From: Holosporales bacterium
GTDB lineage: Bacteria; Pseudomonadota; Alphaproteobacteria; BNTO01
Reading direction: 5' to 3'
Assembly (NCBI GenBank): GCA_031257945.1
Contig: JAIRNU010000010.1
Span: forward strand, 1-10,847
Length of the DNA stretch: 10,847 bases
In this document: in pieces, positions 1-7,029 of the stretch
Layout: each line of letters starts with the position of its first letter
How positions within the stretch are numbered: the stretch's first letter is position 1
The notes under the pieces: generated by a model
Seen by the model: the letters and a program-made list of their open reading frames with translations, nothing else
Told to the model about the DNA's origin: nothing
Database searches by the model: none
Translations under genes and position numbers: made by a program

Positions 1-714
1 TTAGATATTATTGCAAAGGCCTCTGACGGCCGTATTTGCAACGTCGAGATGCAGCGCCAGAACCAAACATATTTTGGGAAGAGGACGTTGTTTAATTGGG
101 CGGAGATCTTTTTTCAGCAGCTTGAAACGGCGGGAAACTACCAAGCTCTGAACAAAACTATATGCATCAATATTCTTGAACAGAATTTCTTCAAGGATGG
201 TGATGAACGCTTTTGGCGGACGTTTCACATGCGAGACGATGAAACATACGAGATGTTGAATGACGATGCGGAGATCCATTTCCTAGAGCTAAGCAAAATG
301 CGATTTAAGCGGGATTCGCCGGTAACTTGGTGGATGGAATTTTTAAAGTCCCCTCATTCTGATATAGTGAGCGAGATAGGTAAGTTTGAACCAGTGATTA
401 AGGAGGCAGTGAATATGTTTGATAAAGTAACTTCAGATCCTGCGACAATTGAGCTAATGCGCATAAGGAATAGTGGCCAACGGGATTACAATTCGGCAAT
501 TTTTGAGGCGCAAACGAAGGGGCTAGAGAAAGGGCTAAAGAAAGGCGAGGCGATTGGCGAAGCTAGAGGCGAAGCTAGAGGCGAAGCTAGAGGCAAGAAA
601 GAAGGAAAGAAAGAAGCTGCAATTGCACTGCTAGCAGAAGGCATTTCGCCGGAAATCGTTAGCAAATGTACAGGTCTAACTATTAAAGAAATCAGATTGT
701 TGTTACGAAAGTAA
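1..714 (+). CDS. Rpn-family recombination-promoting nuclease / PD-(D/E)XK transposase-like protein, 5' end missing
   Basis: The frame is open from base 1, so the gene starts outside the window; 237 residues are visible. The first residues read LDIIAKASDGR then NVEMQ. This matches the catalytic core of the Rpn (formerly YhgA-like transposase) family, with Asp2 and the E16-x-Q18 pair in the places of the PD-(D/E)XK acidic residues. It continues with the family pattern of an FxKR-like segment, then QL..G.NY..L, then an FLELSK-type segment near residue 115. The C-terminal region is a charged G/E/K/R-rich linker containing three GEAR repeats. It ends in a short helix-turn-helix-like tail with GISPEIVSKCTGL and IKEIRLLL. 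Family members are DNA endonucleases linked to RecA-independent recombination and are often multicopy. Activity here is inferred from the family. A hairpin terminator follows 27 bases after the stop. Confidence 0.88.
   Translation, partial: LDIIAKASDGRICNVEMQRQNQTYFGKRTLFNWAEIFFQQLETAGNYQALNKTICINILEQNFFKDGDERFWRTFHMRDDETYEMLNDDAEIHFLELSKMRFKRDSPVTWWMEFLKSPHSDIVSEIGKFEPVIKEAVNMFDKVTSDPATIELMRIRNSGQRDYNSAIFEAQTKGLEKGLKKGEAIGEARGEARGEARGKKEGKKEAAIALLAEGISPEIVSKCTGLTIKEIRLLLRK
556..591 (+). repeat. Three perfect 12-bp tandem repeats inside the Rpn-like gene
   Basis: The unit ggcgaagctaga occurs three times without mismatch (556-567, 568-579, 580-591) and encodes Gly-Glu-Ala-Arg each time. Because the unit is a multiple of three, copy number can change by slippage without shifting the frame. 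It lies in the flexible linker before the C-terminal tail. Confidence 0.9.
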
Positions 715-740
715 TTGATGTTTTTGCTGAATATAAAACA

Positions 741-770
741 AGGCTCCGCTATTTAACGGAGCCTAAGTTT
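741..770. terminator. Hairpin terminator shared by convergent genes
   Basis: An 8-bp perfect stem (aggctccg at 741-748, cggagcct at 757-764) encloses an 8-base loop. On the plus strand it is followed by a T-rich run after two A's. On the minus strand it is followed by a weaker TTGTTTTAT stretch. It sits between the stop of the Rpn-like gene (714) and the stop of the minus-strand barrel gene (779), so it probably serves both. Confidence 0.8.
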
Positions 771-778
771 TCTTTATT

Positions 779-2149
779 CTAATGATAAAGCTTCCACCCA
801 AAGCCAATGTAAGCAGTATGCTCGCAGCTTTTCTCCCCGGTACCGACCTTATAGTCTATATTACCAAGAGAGAATTTCCCAGGAGCCAATCCTGCGAACT
901 CGTGTGTAAGTGCATCTTCGAGCAGAGTTTGCGTCAGTGCAGTTTTAATCGCATCACTAGTTGCATTGCCATTAGTGAACGTTGAGTTCATAACGAGATC
1001 ATCAAGTCCGCCATCCTTAATTTCCTTCTTGAAAGCAGCAACAAATGCTTCTTTACTAGGCGATGTAACCGTGTAAGATTGTTCAACATTAAGTCCCTTG
1101 ATGTATCTAAACTTATACCCTACACGTACAAAGGCCCCGTTGCTGAACGTGTATTCCAAGTTCGCTCCAACGTGCCATGTGAACTTTGTTCCGGATTTCT
1201 TCCCACTTAGATCACTATCAAGTCCCCAAACAAGAAGCTTCGTTCCAGATTTACCATCAACAAGTACATCAGTAATAATTTGACTTGCTGCATCTAGTGC
1301 AGCGGCATTTACATCCGCACCAGCAACAGTATAAGTCTTCGCTAACAACCCAATCCCTGAAAGCTTATAAGCGTAATAAACAGGATCAGACATCGCCATA
1401 TAAGCATAGTGTGCCTTGATTTGATCCGCCGATCCACCTTTTGGATTATTGTACACTAAAGCCTCAGCATTGCGGTAGAATCCGTCGAAGATTGCTGAAG
1501 AATAAAACTCTTTAGATCCAACAAGCTCAGCACTAATTTCCCTATTAGCAAGCCCGATACCGCCAAAGAGCACAAAAGCAAGGCGGCCATCAGTTCCGGG
1601 GATTAAATAACCGGCACGTATAGACGCTTCCCCAACAAACTTCGTCTTCACCTCAACATTGTAAAGCAGGATATCTGTAACTGGAGTTGCCGTTTTTTCA
1701 TAAACGGAACAAGGGTCCCCATCCGTAACCGCTAAATGCTTCAGTTCCGGCGTTTTTGCATATGTAGCACATTTGGAAGAGCCAAATTTTGCTCCGGCCG
1801 AAATTTCAACACCTAAGATAAACGCATTGAATCTATAGTCGTATCCAGCGTAAATGGCCACTTCCGGACGCACTCCGAATTGATAATCCGGGGTAACAGC
1901 TACTTCGCCGCTAGACCTAAACATATCAGGAACCGGAACGGAGTACGTACCGTCTATGGCGCGTCCGGCATACGTCGCCCCTGCAGGGAACGTGTAGGAA
2001 ACCACGGTTCCCTGATGCTGCGACCCATCATAGATCTTCATCTGATGAAGGTTTCCACCGCAATAAGCACCGATATGAAAATCTGCGTGGCTGTGCTGCA
2101 CACTAGCCGCAATCGCACCTAAACTAAAAAGTAAGAGTTTCTTGTTCAT
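779..2149 (-). CDS. Secreted outer-membrane beta-barrel protein (porin/surface antigen-like)
   Basis: The protein is 456 residues from the chosen ATG at 2149, which has a GAGGAG ribosome site at 2154-2159. A further upstream in-frame start would add ten residues without such a site. MNKKLLLFSLGAIAASVQ plus HSHA looks like a Sec signal peptide cleaved after residue 22. The mature part alternates polar and aromatic residues in strands typical of outer-membrane barrels. Near the N-terminus are FHIGAYCGGN, VAIYAGYDYRF and FILGVEISAGAKFG; in the middle are GEASIRAGYL and AFVLFGGIGLA. Near the C-terminus are FTWHVGANLEYTF, AFVRVGYKFRYI and the last strand TAYIGFGWKLYH. A terminal Phe, common in BamA substrates, is absent. 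Four cysteines are conspicuous. It resembles alphaproteobacterial endosymbiont surface antigens in style, but no specific family could be confirmed. Promoter elements upstream are not clear. Confidence 0.82.
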   Translation of the reverse strand: MNKKLLLFSLGAIAASVQHSHADFHIGAYCGGNLHQMKIYDGSQHQGTVVSYTFPAGATYAGRAIDGTYSVPVPDMFRSSGEVAVTPDYQFGVRPEVAIYAGYDYRFNAFILGVEISAGAKFGSSKCATYAKTPELKHLAVTDGDPCSVYEKTATPVTDILLYNVEVKTKFVGEASIRAGYLIPGTDGRLAFVLFGGIGLANREISAELVGSKEFYSSAIFDGFYRNAEALVYNNPKGGSADQIKAHYAYMAMSDPVYYAYKLSGIGLLAKTYTVAGADVNAAALDAASQIITDVLVDGKSGTKLLVWGLDSDLSGKKSGTKFTWHVGANLEYTFSNGAFVRVGYKFRYIKGLNVEQSYTVTSPSKEAFVAAFKKEIKDGGLDDLVMNSTFTNGNATSDAIKTALTQTLLEDALTHEFAGLAPGKFSLGNIDYKVGTGEKSCEHTAYIGFGWKLYH

Positions 2150-2576
2150 AAATCTCCTCGCAAAAAAAAGCAAAAGCAAACACCTAATAACTGATTTTAT
2201 GGTTACTTAGTCGCAAACGTCTAGAGTCTTTTTCATTTTTTATGCAAATTAATTTTAAAGGCGTGACATAAATGCAACATTTTTACGGCTTCCTCTTGGA
2301 AGTCAACATGTTCAAAGTTGTGCTCTTGTTCAAGATCGATTCGCTACATGCGCTGGCACAAGATTCCCCCATGCTTGTTTCAAGCGCTTGGCCCAACCGA
2401 TGAACATTGCACATTCCAAGGGATAGCGGGATGTGTAGGGTGCTGAGGGTGCTGAGCCTTTTTTGTTAGCGCAAATGGAATGTTCGCTTTTGAGCTAAGA
2501 ATACATTGACATACCCTTGCGTTATGCCTACAAATTCTATGTACTGATAGTTTTTTGCTCCTGCTGCAGGTTTTTT
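2150..2576. other. Gene-free stretch between divergent barrel gene and obgE
   Basis: No convincing reading frame lies here. It should hold the leaders and promoters of both divergent genes. Visible items are an A/T-rich part next to the barrel gene, a perfect 10-bp palindrome caagcgcttg at 2381-2390, and two tandem copies of gggtgctga at 2438-2455 followed by a T run (2459-2464). The obgE promoter candidate is listed separately. No RNA family is recognised. Confidence 0.5.
2506..2534 (+). promoter_or_regulatory. Candidate sigma70 promoter for obgE
   Basis: A perfect TTGACA -35 hexamer at 2506-2511 is followed, after a 17-base spacer, by TACAAA at 2529-2534 (4 of 6 matches to TATAAT). Transcription would begin near 2541, leaving a ~35-base leader before the obgE ATG. 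This also rules out the longer in-frame start at 2517 for obgE. Confidence 0.55.
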
Positions 2577-3614
2577 ATGAAATTTCTAGATGAAGCAAAG
2601 ATCTTTATTAAATCAGGAGATGGGGGCGCTGGCTGCCTTAGCTTCCGGCGTGAAAAATTTATAGAATTTGGCGGCCCAAACGGCGGAGACGGTGGCCGGG
2701 GAGGCGATGTTTTCGTGGAAGCGGCTCGTGACCTTAACACACTAATCGATTTCCGATATCGGCAGCATTTTAAAGCATCAAATGGGCACCACGGCATGGG
2801 AAGCAGCCGTACAGGAGTAAGCGGAGAATCTGTTACACTAAAAGTCCCAGTCGGCACTCAAATTTTTGAAAACGATAAGGATACACTAATTGTCGATATC
2901 ACAGAACAGCAACAAAGGTTCAGGTTGTTGCGCGGCGGGGATGGCGGCTTTGGCAACGAACACTTCAAAACGTCCACTAATAGAGCACCTAGGCGGGCAG
3001 ATAGCGGCTGGCCAGGGGAAGAAAAATGGATATGGTTGCAGCTCAAAATCATAGCAGATGTTGGTTTAATTGGCCTGCCTAACGCGGGAAAGTCAACGTT
3101 TCTTCGCGCAGTAAGCCACGCAAAACCAAAGGTCGCTGATTACCCGTTTACTACGCTTAACCCCCAGCTCGGGTTGGTACGCTGCTTTGATGGGGAGTTC
3201 GTTTTGGCAGACCTTCCCGGGCTTATTAGCGACGCACATTTAGGAAAAGGGCTAGGACACAAATTTCTCAAACATACTGAACGGTGTACTACTCTTTTGC
3301 ACATTGTAGATCTTGGACACGACGCCCCCCTTGAGTCTTATAAGATAGTTAGAAATGAGTTGAAGATGTACAACCCGACCCTTGCCCAAAAGCCGGAAAT
3401 TATTGCTTTAAACAAAAAGGAATTGCGGAGCGCTAATGAGTTGACAAAAACAATCAAAATGTTTAGAAAATGCACGCGGAGCGATGTTTTCGCGATTTCA
3501 GCTATTAGCGGTGATAACGTGCAAAGCGTGGTACAGAGCCTATATGCGGGACTACGAAAGGACGAGGTGCGTGTAAGCGAGCAAGACCCGCAAAGTGCAA
3601 CCTGCGAACTATGA
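2577..3614 (+). CDS. obgE: GTPase Obg (CgtA), ribosome assembly and stress GTPase
   Basis: Obg is an essential GTPase that binds the 50S precursor and links ribosome assembly to nucleotide levels in the cytoplasm. The chosen ATG gives MKFLDEAKIFIKSGDGG, the classic Obg start, with AGG about six bases upstream. The glycine-rich Obg fold covers about residues 1-158 (GGPNGGDGGRGGDV, LLRGGDGGFGN). The G domain follows, with G1 GLPNAGKS at 166-173, G2 Thr-Thr at 192-193, G3 DLPG at 212-215, G4 NKKE at 279-282 and G5 SAIS at 308-311. The G4 motif normally reads NKxD, so Glu282 in place of Asp is unusual. The protein is 345 residues and ends soon after the G domain, with no long C-terminal OCT-type extension. 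It heads a block with trmD, rplS and nusB. Confidence 0.97.
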   Translation: MKFLDEAKIFIKSGDGGAGCLSFRREKFIEFGGPNGGDGGRGGDVFVEAARDLNTLIDFRYRQHFKASNGHHGMGSSRTGVSGESVTLKVPVGTQIFENDKDTLIVDITEQQQRFRLLRGGDGGFGNEHFKTSTNRAPRRADSGWPGEEKWIWLQLKIIADVGLIGLPNAGKSTFLRAVSHAKPKVADYPFTTLNPQLGLVRCFDGEFVLADLPGLISDAHLGKGLGHKFLKHTERCTTLLHIVDLGHDAPLESYKIVRNELKMYNPTLAQKPEIIALNKKELRSANELTKTIKMFRKCTRSDVFAISAISGDNVQSVVQSLYAGLRKDEVRVSEQDPQSATCEL

Positions 3615-3650
3615 ACTGTGAATTGGATTGTGGAGTGTAGGCGGTGAGGT

Positions 3651-4382
3651 ATGTGGCGAGCTAGCGTTTTAACATTATTTCCCGAGATGTTTCCCGGGCC
3701 GCTTGCGTATTCCCTTTCCGGTAAGGGGCTGCGGAACAATGTTTGGTCCCTTACCACAGTGCAAATCAGGGACTTTACGACAGATAAACACCGCTCTGTT
3801 GACGATACGTGCTATGGCCCAAACGCTGGAATGATTATGAAAGCCGATGTCGTAGATAGCGCGCTGCGATACGCACTAGCAGATTTTGCCGGCAAGCCGC
3901 ATATTCTGTATATGTCCCCGAGAGGAGTCTCATTGAAACAAAAAACAGTACATACTTTTGCGCAAAGTGATGGTATAATCGTGCTGTGTGGGCGATATGA
4001 AGGGGTCGATGACCGCGTAATTGAGTATTGGCGAGAAAGCCATGGTCTGCTTGAGGTTAGTGTTGGCGATTATATCCTGTCTGGCGGGGAGATCGCGGCG
4101 TTTGCTTTGATTGATGCGTGTGTGCGTTTGCTGCCTAGTGTGGTTGGGAACGAGGTATCTTTGGATTGTGAGACTTTTGAGCTGGATTTATTGGAGTTTC
4201 CGCAGTATACTAAACCATGCGTTTGGCGAGGAAAGTCTGTTCCGGAGATACTGCTGTCTGGCGATCATAAGAGAATAGCAGAGTGGCAAAAGAGAGAGGC
4301 GGAGAAGATTACAGAGTTGCGCCGTCCGGATTTGTGGGAGGCGTATGTTAGTGGTAGTTGTGGTAACGGTACAAAGAAGTAA
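3651..4382 (+). CDS. trmD: tRNA (guanine-37-N1)-methyltransferase TrmD
   Basis: TrmD is a SPOUT-fold dimer that uses S-adenosylmethionine to methylate G37 next to the anticodon, preventing +1 frameshifting. The 243-residue protein begins MWRASVLTLFPEMFPGPL. It carries YMSPRG at 87-92, LCGRYEGVDDR at 112-122 and SVGDYILSGGE at 137-147, the knotted cofactor site. LLEFPQYTKP (180-189) and LRRPDLWE (223-230) are also family signatures. ATG 3651 is the first start after an in-frame stop at 3645. AGGCGG at 3639-3644 is a good ribosome site. Oddities: the usual GGGxGM segment reads GPNAGM (56-61), and the residue aligned by eye with E. coli catalytic Asp169 is Glu174. It lies 36 bases after obgE and 49 before rplS, so co-transcription is likely. 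Confidence 0.96.
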   Translation: MWRASVLTLFPEMFPGPLAYSLSGKGLRNNVWSLTTVQIRDFTTDKHRSVDDTCYGPNAGMIMKADVVDSALRYALADFAGKPHILYMSPRGVSLKQKTVHTFAQSDGIIVLCGRYEGVDDRVIEYWRESHGLLEVSVGDYILSGGEIAAFALIDACVRLLPSVVGNEVSLDCETFELDLLEFPQYTKPCVWRGKSVPEILLSGDHKRIAEWQKREAEKITELRRPDLWEAYVSGSCGNGTKK

Positions 4383-4431
4383 TAACGGAGAATGGTTTAA
4401 TGTTTGACAGAGGAGGCAATTGGAGAAGAAG

Positions 4432-4800
4432 ATGAATGTATTGCAGCAAATAGAGAGAGAGCAAGTAGACGCGCTAACGGCTGGTAAGATTATCCCGGCT
4501 TTTAGAGCGGGTGATACTGTGCGTGTAAAAGTGAAGGTTAAAGAGGGTGAGCGAGAGAGAACCCAGATTTTCGAGGGAAGCGTGATAGCCCGGAAAAATC
4601 GCGGGATTAATTCTTCCTTTAGGGTACGGAAAATGTCCTACGGCGAGGGGGTTGAGCGCGTTTTTCCGCTTTATTCCCCAAATATCCTTATAGAGAGAAT
4701 TCGAGAAGGGCGTGTAAGACGAGCCAAGCTGTACTATCTAAGAGGGCGTACTGGTAAAAGTGCGCGTATCGTGCAGCTAGAACGTTATGCAACGAAGTAG
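4432..4800 (+). CDS. rplS: 50S ribosomal protein L19
   Basis: L19 sits at the 30S-50S interface near bridge B6. The protein, 122 residues from ATG 4432, shows the family pattern from end to end. MNVLQQIEREQ is followed by FRAGDTVRVKVKVKEGERER, then IFEGSVIARKNRGINSSFRVRK, then SYGEGVERVFPLYSP and AKLYYLRGRTGKSARI. The start is a choice. ATG 4432 has GGAGA (4422-4426) at a normal distance and gives the usual N-terminus. TTG 4420, only three bases after a perfect AGGAGG (4411-4416), would add MEKK. The AGGAGG is too far from the ATG and too near the TTG, so the exact start is not fully settled. The neighbours trmD upstream and nusB downstream fit a translation operon. Confidence 0.96.
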   Translation: MNVLQQIEREQVDALTAGKIIPAFRAGDTVRVKVKVKEGERERTQIFEGSVIARKNRGINSSFRVRKMSYGEGVERVFPLYSPNILIERIREGRVRRAKLYYLRGRTGKSARIVQLERYATK

Positions 4801-4922
4801 GCTTGCCCCGCTTGGCAAAGGGATTGGCGGTGGCAGAGATTGGGGGCCAGGAGAGCGGGCGCTGAGCGGTGCTGTCGGGACTATCTGGGCCAAGTTGCGG
4901 GCTTTTTGTAAGACGGCAGTAT

Positions 4923-5378
4923 ATGCGTAGCAGGTATACGATTAAGGGGTCGTTTCGTCGTGCAGCGAGGCTGGGTGCGGTGCAACTTGCTTATCAAATC
5001 GAGCAGTCTGACGGCGTTTTGGAGTCCGTAATATCCGATTTCGAAGAGTGCTTGGATGAGTCTAGCCGTAAAAGGGTGGACCTTGCTTTTGTGCGGGCGC
5101 TGCTGTGCGGTGTGTACGATCATGAAAAAGAAATTGACCAGTGTGTGCGAAATAACTTAAAACCGGATTCACCGCTGGAAAGAATGCCTCCAGTGTTAAG
5201 GGCAATTTTACGCGTTGCCTTGTTCGAGATGTTTTTTATGGATACGCCTCGATCGGTATTGATTAACGAATACATTGAGATTACAAAGGAGTTTTTTACA
5301 GAATCGGAAGTCGCGTTTGTGAATGGCTTTTTGGACAATATTTCGATACCAGATAATTTCCAGCGCGCTGTTCCGTAG
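4923..5378 (+). CDS. nusB: Transcription antitermination factor NusB
   Basis: NusB is a small all-helical protein that, with NusE (S10), binds boxA RNA and supports antitermination of rRNA transcripts. From ATG 4923 the protein has 151 residues. The N-terminal FRRAARLGAVQLAYQIEQS matches the basic RNA-binding RRxAR..A.Q..Y start of the family. The C-terminal half, with LRAILRVALFEM, SVLINEYIEITKEFF and AFVNGFLDNI, is diagnostic. A GTG at 4869 in the same frame would add 18 residues (MLSGLSGPSCGL...) that do not look like NusB. The preferred ATG lacks a strong ribosome site, so the start is likely but not certain. It lies 122 bases after rplS. Confidence 0.93.
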   Translation: MRSRYTIKGSFRRAARLGAVQLAYQIEQSDGVLESVISDFEECLDESSRKRVDLAFVRALLCGVYDHEKEIDQCVRNNLKPDSPLERMPPVLRAILRVALFEMFFMDTPRSVLINEYIEITKEFFTESEVAFVNGFLDNISIPDNFQRAVP

Positions 5379-5480
5379 TTAGGCGCCTTAGCATCTATAA
5401 GCCTTAATGCCAATAATCACATTCCATTAGTAGCGAAAATTTATTAGCATTTTGGGGAGGCACTTGCGGGATTAACTACT

Positions 5481-5924
5481 ATGACAACGCGGAGCTTGCT
5501 TTTGATTATGTGCGGGGCGATATGTATTGCAGCTGTGATGTTTTGCTCCGGTGGATACGTGTTATCGCGAGCCCTTATGCATATAGGATTGCCTCATTTC
5601 GGTGCAAAAGTAAGGACGGCAGATTTTGATGTTAACAAAGAGCCGCCGTCGCAGCTGCAATTTTCTATGGACTCAGTCCAAAATCTCAATGCTACGGAAA
5701 CAATTATCGGGCATTTGTCCAAGTTTTTTTCTGTAAACAACGTCCAGAGAACCCCGTCAGCGAGCGTTGCGGCCAAAAAACGTGAAATATTGATGCCTAG
5801 AGAGATAAAGCGCAACCACCAGCCCTCTCATGATGTAAAGAATGCACAAAATTTTCTAGGCTCTCGAACGGTTGACTTGCTGCACAGCAAAAAACCACCG
5901 CTCAGCGCCGGTTACAACGATTGA
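5481..5924 (+). CDS. Small single-pass membrane protein of unknown function
   Basis: No family is recognised for this 147-residue protein. Residues about 5-33 form one hydrophobic segment (LLLIMCGAICIAAVMFC...), probably an uncleaved N-terminal anchor. A soluble tail follows with VRTADFDVNKEPPSQLQF and ETIIGHLSKFFSV, then a basic, disordered-looking C-terminus rich in Lys, Ser and Pro. Reading-frame openness, position 102 bases after nusB on the same strand and absence of a competing frame favour a real gene. The start is uncertain: GGGAGG at 5455-5460 is about 20 bases from the ATG, too far for a normal ribosome site. It may be the last gene of the housekeeping block or a separate unit. No terminator is seen after it. 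Confidence 0.6.
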   Translation: MTTRSLLLIMCGAICIAAVMFCSGGYVLSRALMHIGLPHFGAKVRTADFDVNKEPPSQLQFSMDSVQNLNATETIIGHLSKFFSVNNVQRTPSASVAAKKREILMPREIKRNHQPSHDVKNAQNFLGSRTVDLLHSKKPPLSAGYND

Positions 5925-5973
5925 TTTAAGAAGCATCTTGGTACTGTGAGAAAATAACAAGAGCCGTATGATA

Positions 5974-6067
5974 TATATTTCTTCAACTAAAGATGCTGGA
6001 TTGTTCTATCCGAAAAGCCGTGAATTTGTGCGGATATTGTGCCGGAATCTTTAGTTGATTGGGTATA
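5974..6067 (+). repeat. Palindromic MITE-like element, copy 1
   Basis: The core (5983-6058) begins tcaactaaagat and ends with its exact complement atctttagttga. Inner TATCCG (6007-6012) and CGGATA (6031-6036) also pair, so the whole element folds into a hairpin. Similarity to copy 2 extends outward to TATA at both ends (5974 and 6067). The ends resemble insertion at a TA dinucleotide, as in IS630/Tc1-type elements; this is inference. It has no coding capacity. Confidence 0.85.
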
Positions 6068-6130
6068 CATGCACGACAGTGATAAGAGTTTAATTGCAAG
6101 ATATTCTTTTTTGCGCAATCATGTCTACGA

Positions 6131-6207
6131 GCACTCGTAGCTCAGTTGGATAGAGCGTTGCCCTCCGAAGGCAAAGGCCGGACGTTCGAGTCGTCTCGAG
6201 TGCGCCA
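6131..6207 (+). tRNA. tRNA-Arg, anticodon CCG
   Basis: The 77-base gene has a perfect 7-bp acceptor stem (gcactcg with cgagtgc), D stem gctc/gagc with GG in the D loop, and anticodon stem ttgcc/ggcaa around loop ctccgaa. The anticodon is therefore CCG, reading CGG. The variable region has five bases and the T arm is ggacg-ttcgagt-cgtct. Discriminator G and an encoded CCA (6205-6207) complete it. It lies alone between two inverted copies of a palindromic repeat. Confidence 0.97.
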
Positions 6208-6209
6208 GT

Positions 6210-6241
6210 GCTGTGTTGCACAGCTCGCCGTGCGGCCTTTT
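6210..6241 (+). terminator. Possible terminator after tRNA-Arg
   Basis: A perfect 6-bp hairpin (gctgtg, loop ttg, cacagc; 6210-6224) begins three bases after the CCA end. It is followed by a small G+C-rich hairpin and four T's (6238-6241). Placement fits a tRNA terminator, but the T run is short and not directly after the first stem. Confidence 0.35.
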
Positions 6242-6456
6242 AGCAAATTAAACGCAACATAAACCACAAAAAATCACGCGAAAGAGGTCTCAGCAAGTTC
6301 TGCCCCCGCACGACATTACGTTTAGAGAGTTTTTACGAATAGACTGTAATTCGCGGCCTGTTTTCCCACCACGCGACGAAACCCGCACCATGCCTTAACT
6401 TTTATACCGTGGAGGAAGAGAAATCCCCCTCCCTCCTATTTTTAAAAATTCAGGCA

Positions 6457-6551
6457 CTATACCCCATCAACTAAAGATTCCGGCCCAATATCCGCACAAA
6501 ATCACGGCTTTTCGGATAGAACAATCCAGCATCTTAGTTGAAGAGGTATAG
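6457..6551 (-). repeat. Palindromic MITE-like element, copy 2, inverted relative to copy 1
   Basis: The core 6467-6541 equals the reverse complement of copy 1 with two substitutions and one missing T. The outer ends read ctatacc and ggtatag, so its terminal inverted repeats are clearer and longer than in copy 1. It stops five bases before the last stop codon (6557) of the minus-strand metallophosphoesterase remnant and could act as a terminator for it. About 390 bases containing tRNA-Arg separate the two copies. Confidence 0.87.
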
Positions 6552-6556
6552 TCTTC

Positions 6557-7029
6557 TCAAAAATTCGGAATTAGCGATAGTCCCCCAGATCCCAGTTGTC
6601 CACTAAAAGGGAAGTAGTGCCTTTGTGGGGTCGAAAGCGCTTTAAGCGATGGCCCTTCATGTGTGAAAGTCAATGTTAAACCGGAGCGTCCAGGATACAA
6701 AGCGTTCCAGGCGTAATTTTTGATGGCGGGATGTGAACTGGACAAGCGTAGTTTCTGTAGTATTTGCGCTGCATTTACTTGAGCTGGTAATGCTGGTGCT
6801 TGCGACACTAGTGCAGCGCATCAAGAAGTCTTTGAGGCCCGTCAAAAATGACTAAAGCCATGGATTTCGCAAAAATTTCCGGGGCACAAAATATTAGTTT
6901 TAAAAGGGTTCCGTCTCCGAACCACGCACCTACATTGAAGATACGACGTAGGAAGGAAGAAATGAAACCGTGGGACCAATCTGGAATAAGCATTTCTTCC
7001 AAAAAACGACCATGATCATGGCTGCCCAC
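6557..7029 (-). pseudogene. Frameshifted 3' part of the metallophosphoesterase gene
   Basis: This continues the upstream minus-strand phosphoesterase but in shifted frames. From about 7067 down to 6808 the +1 frame reads REIRRIVIVGSHDHGRF then LEEMLIPDW and on to GPQRLLDALH and a stop. GSHDHG looks like the GHxH metal motif that the upstream frame lacks. From about 6820 down to 6557 the original frame resumes (VSQAPALPAQVNAAQI ... LTLTFTHEGPSLKAL ... LSLIPNF). Stops in each frame bracket the first shift to 7019-7068 and the second to 6811-6820. Rejoined with the 5' part the protein would be about 546 residues. Either the gene is decaying or there are two indel errors; the C-terminal piece is the less certain of the two. 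Confidence 0.62.

Noticed and set aside
2381..2455. CRISPR-like or iteron-like repeats upstream of obgE
   Set aside because: There is only one 10-bp palindrome and two copies of a 9-bp unit, with no spacer pattern.
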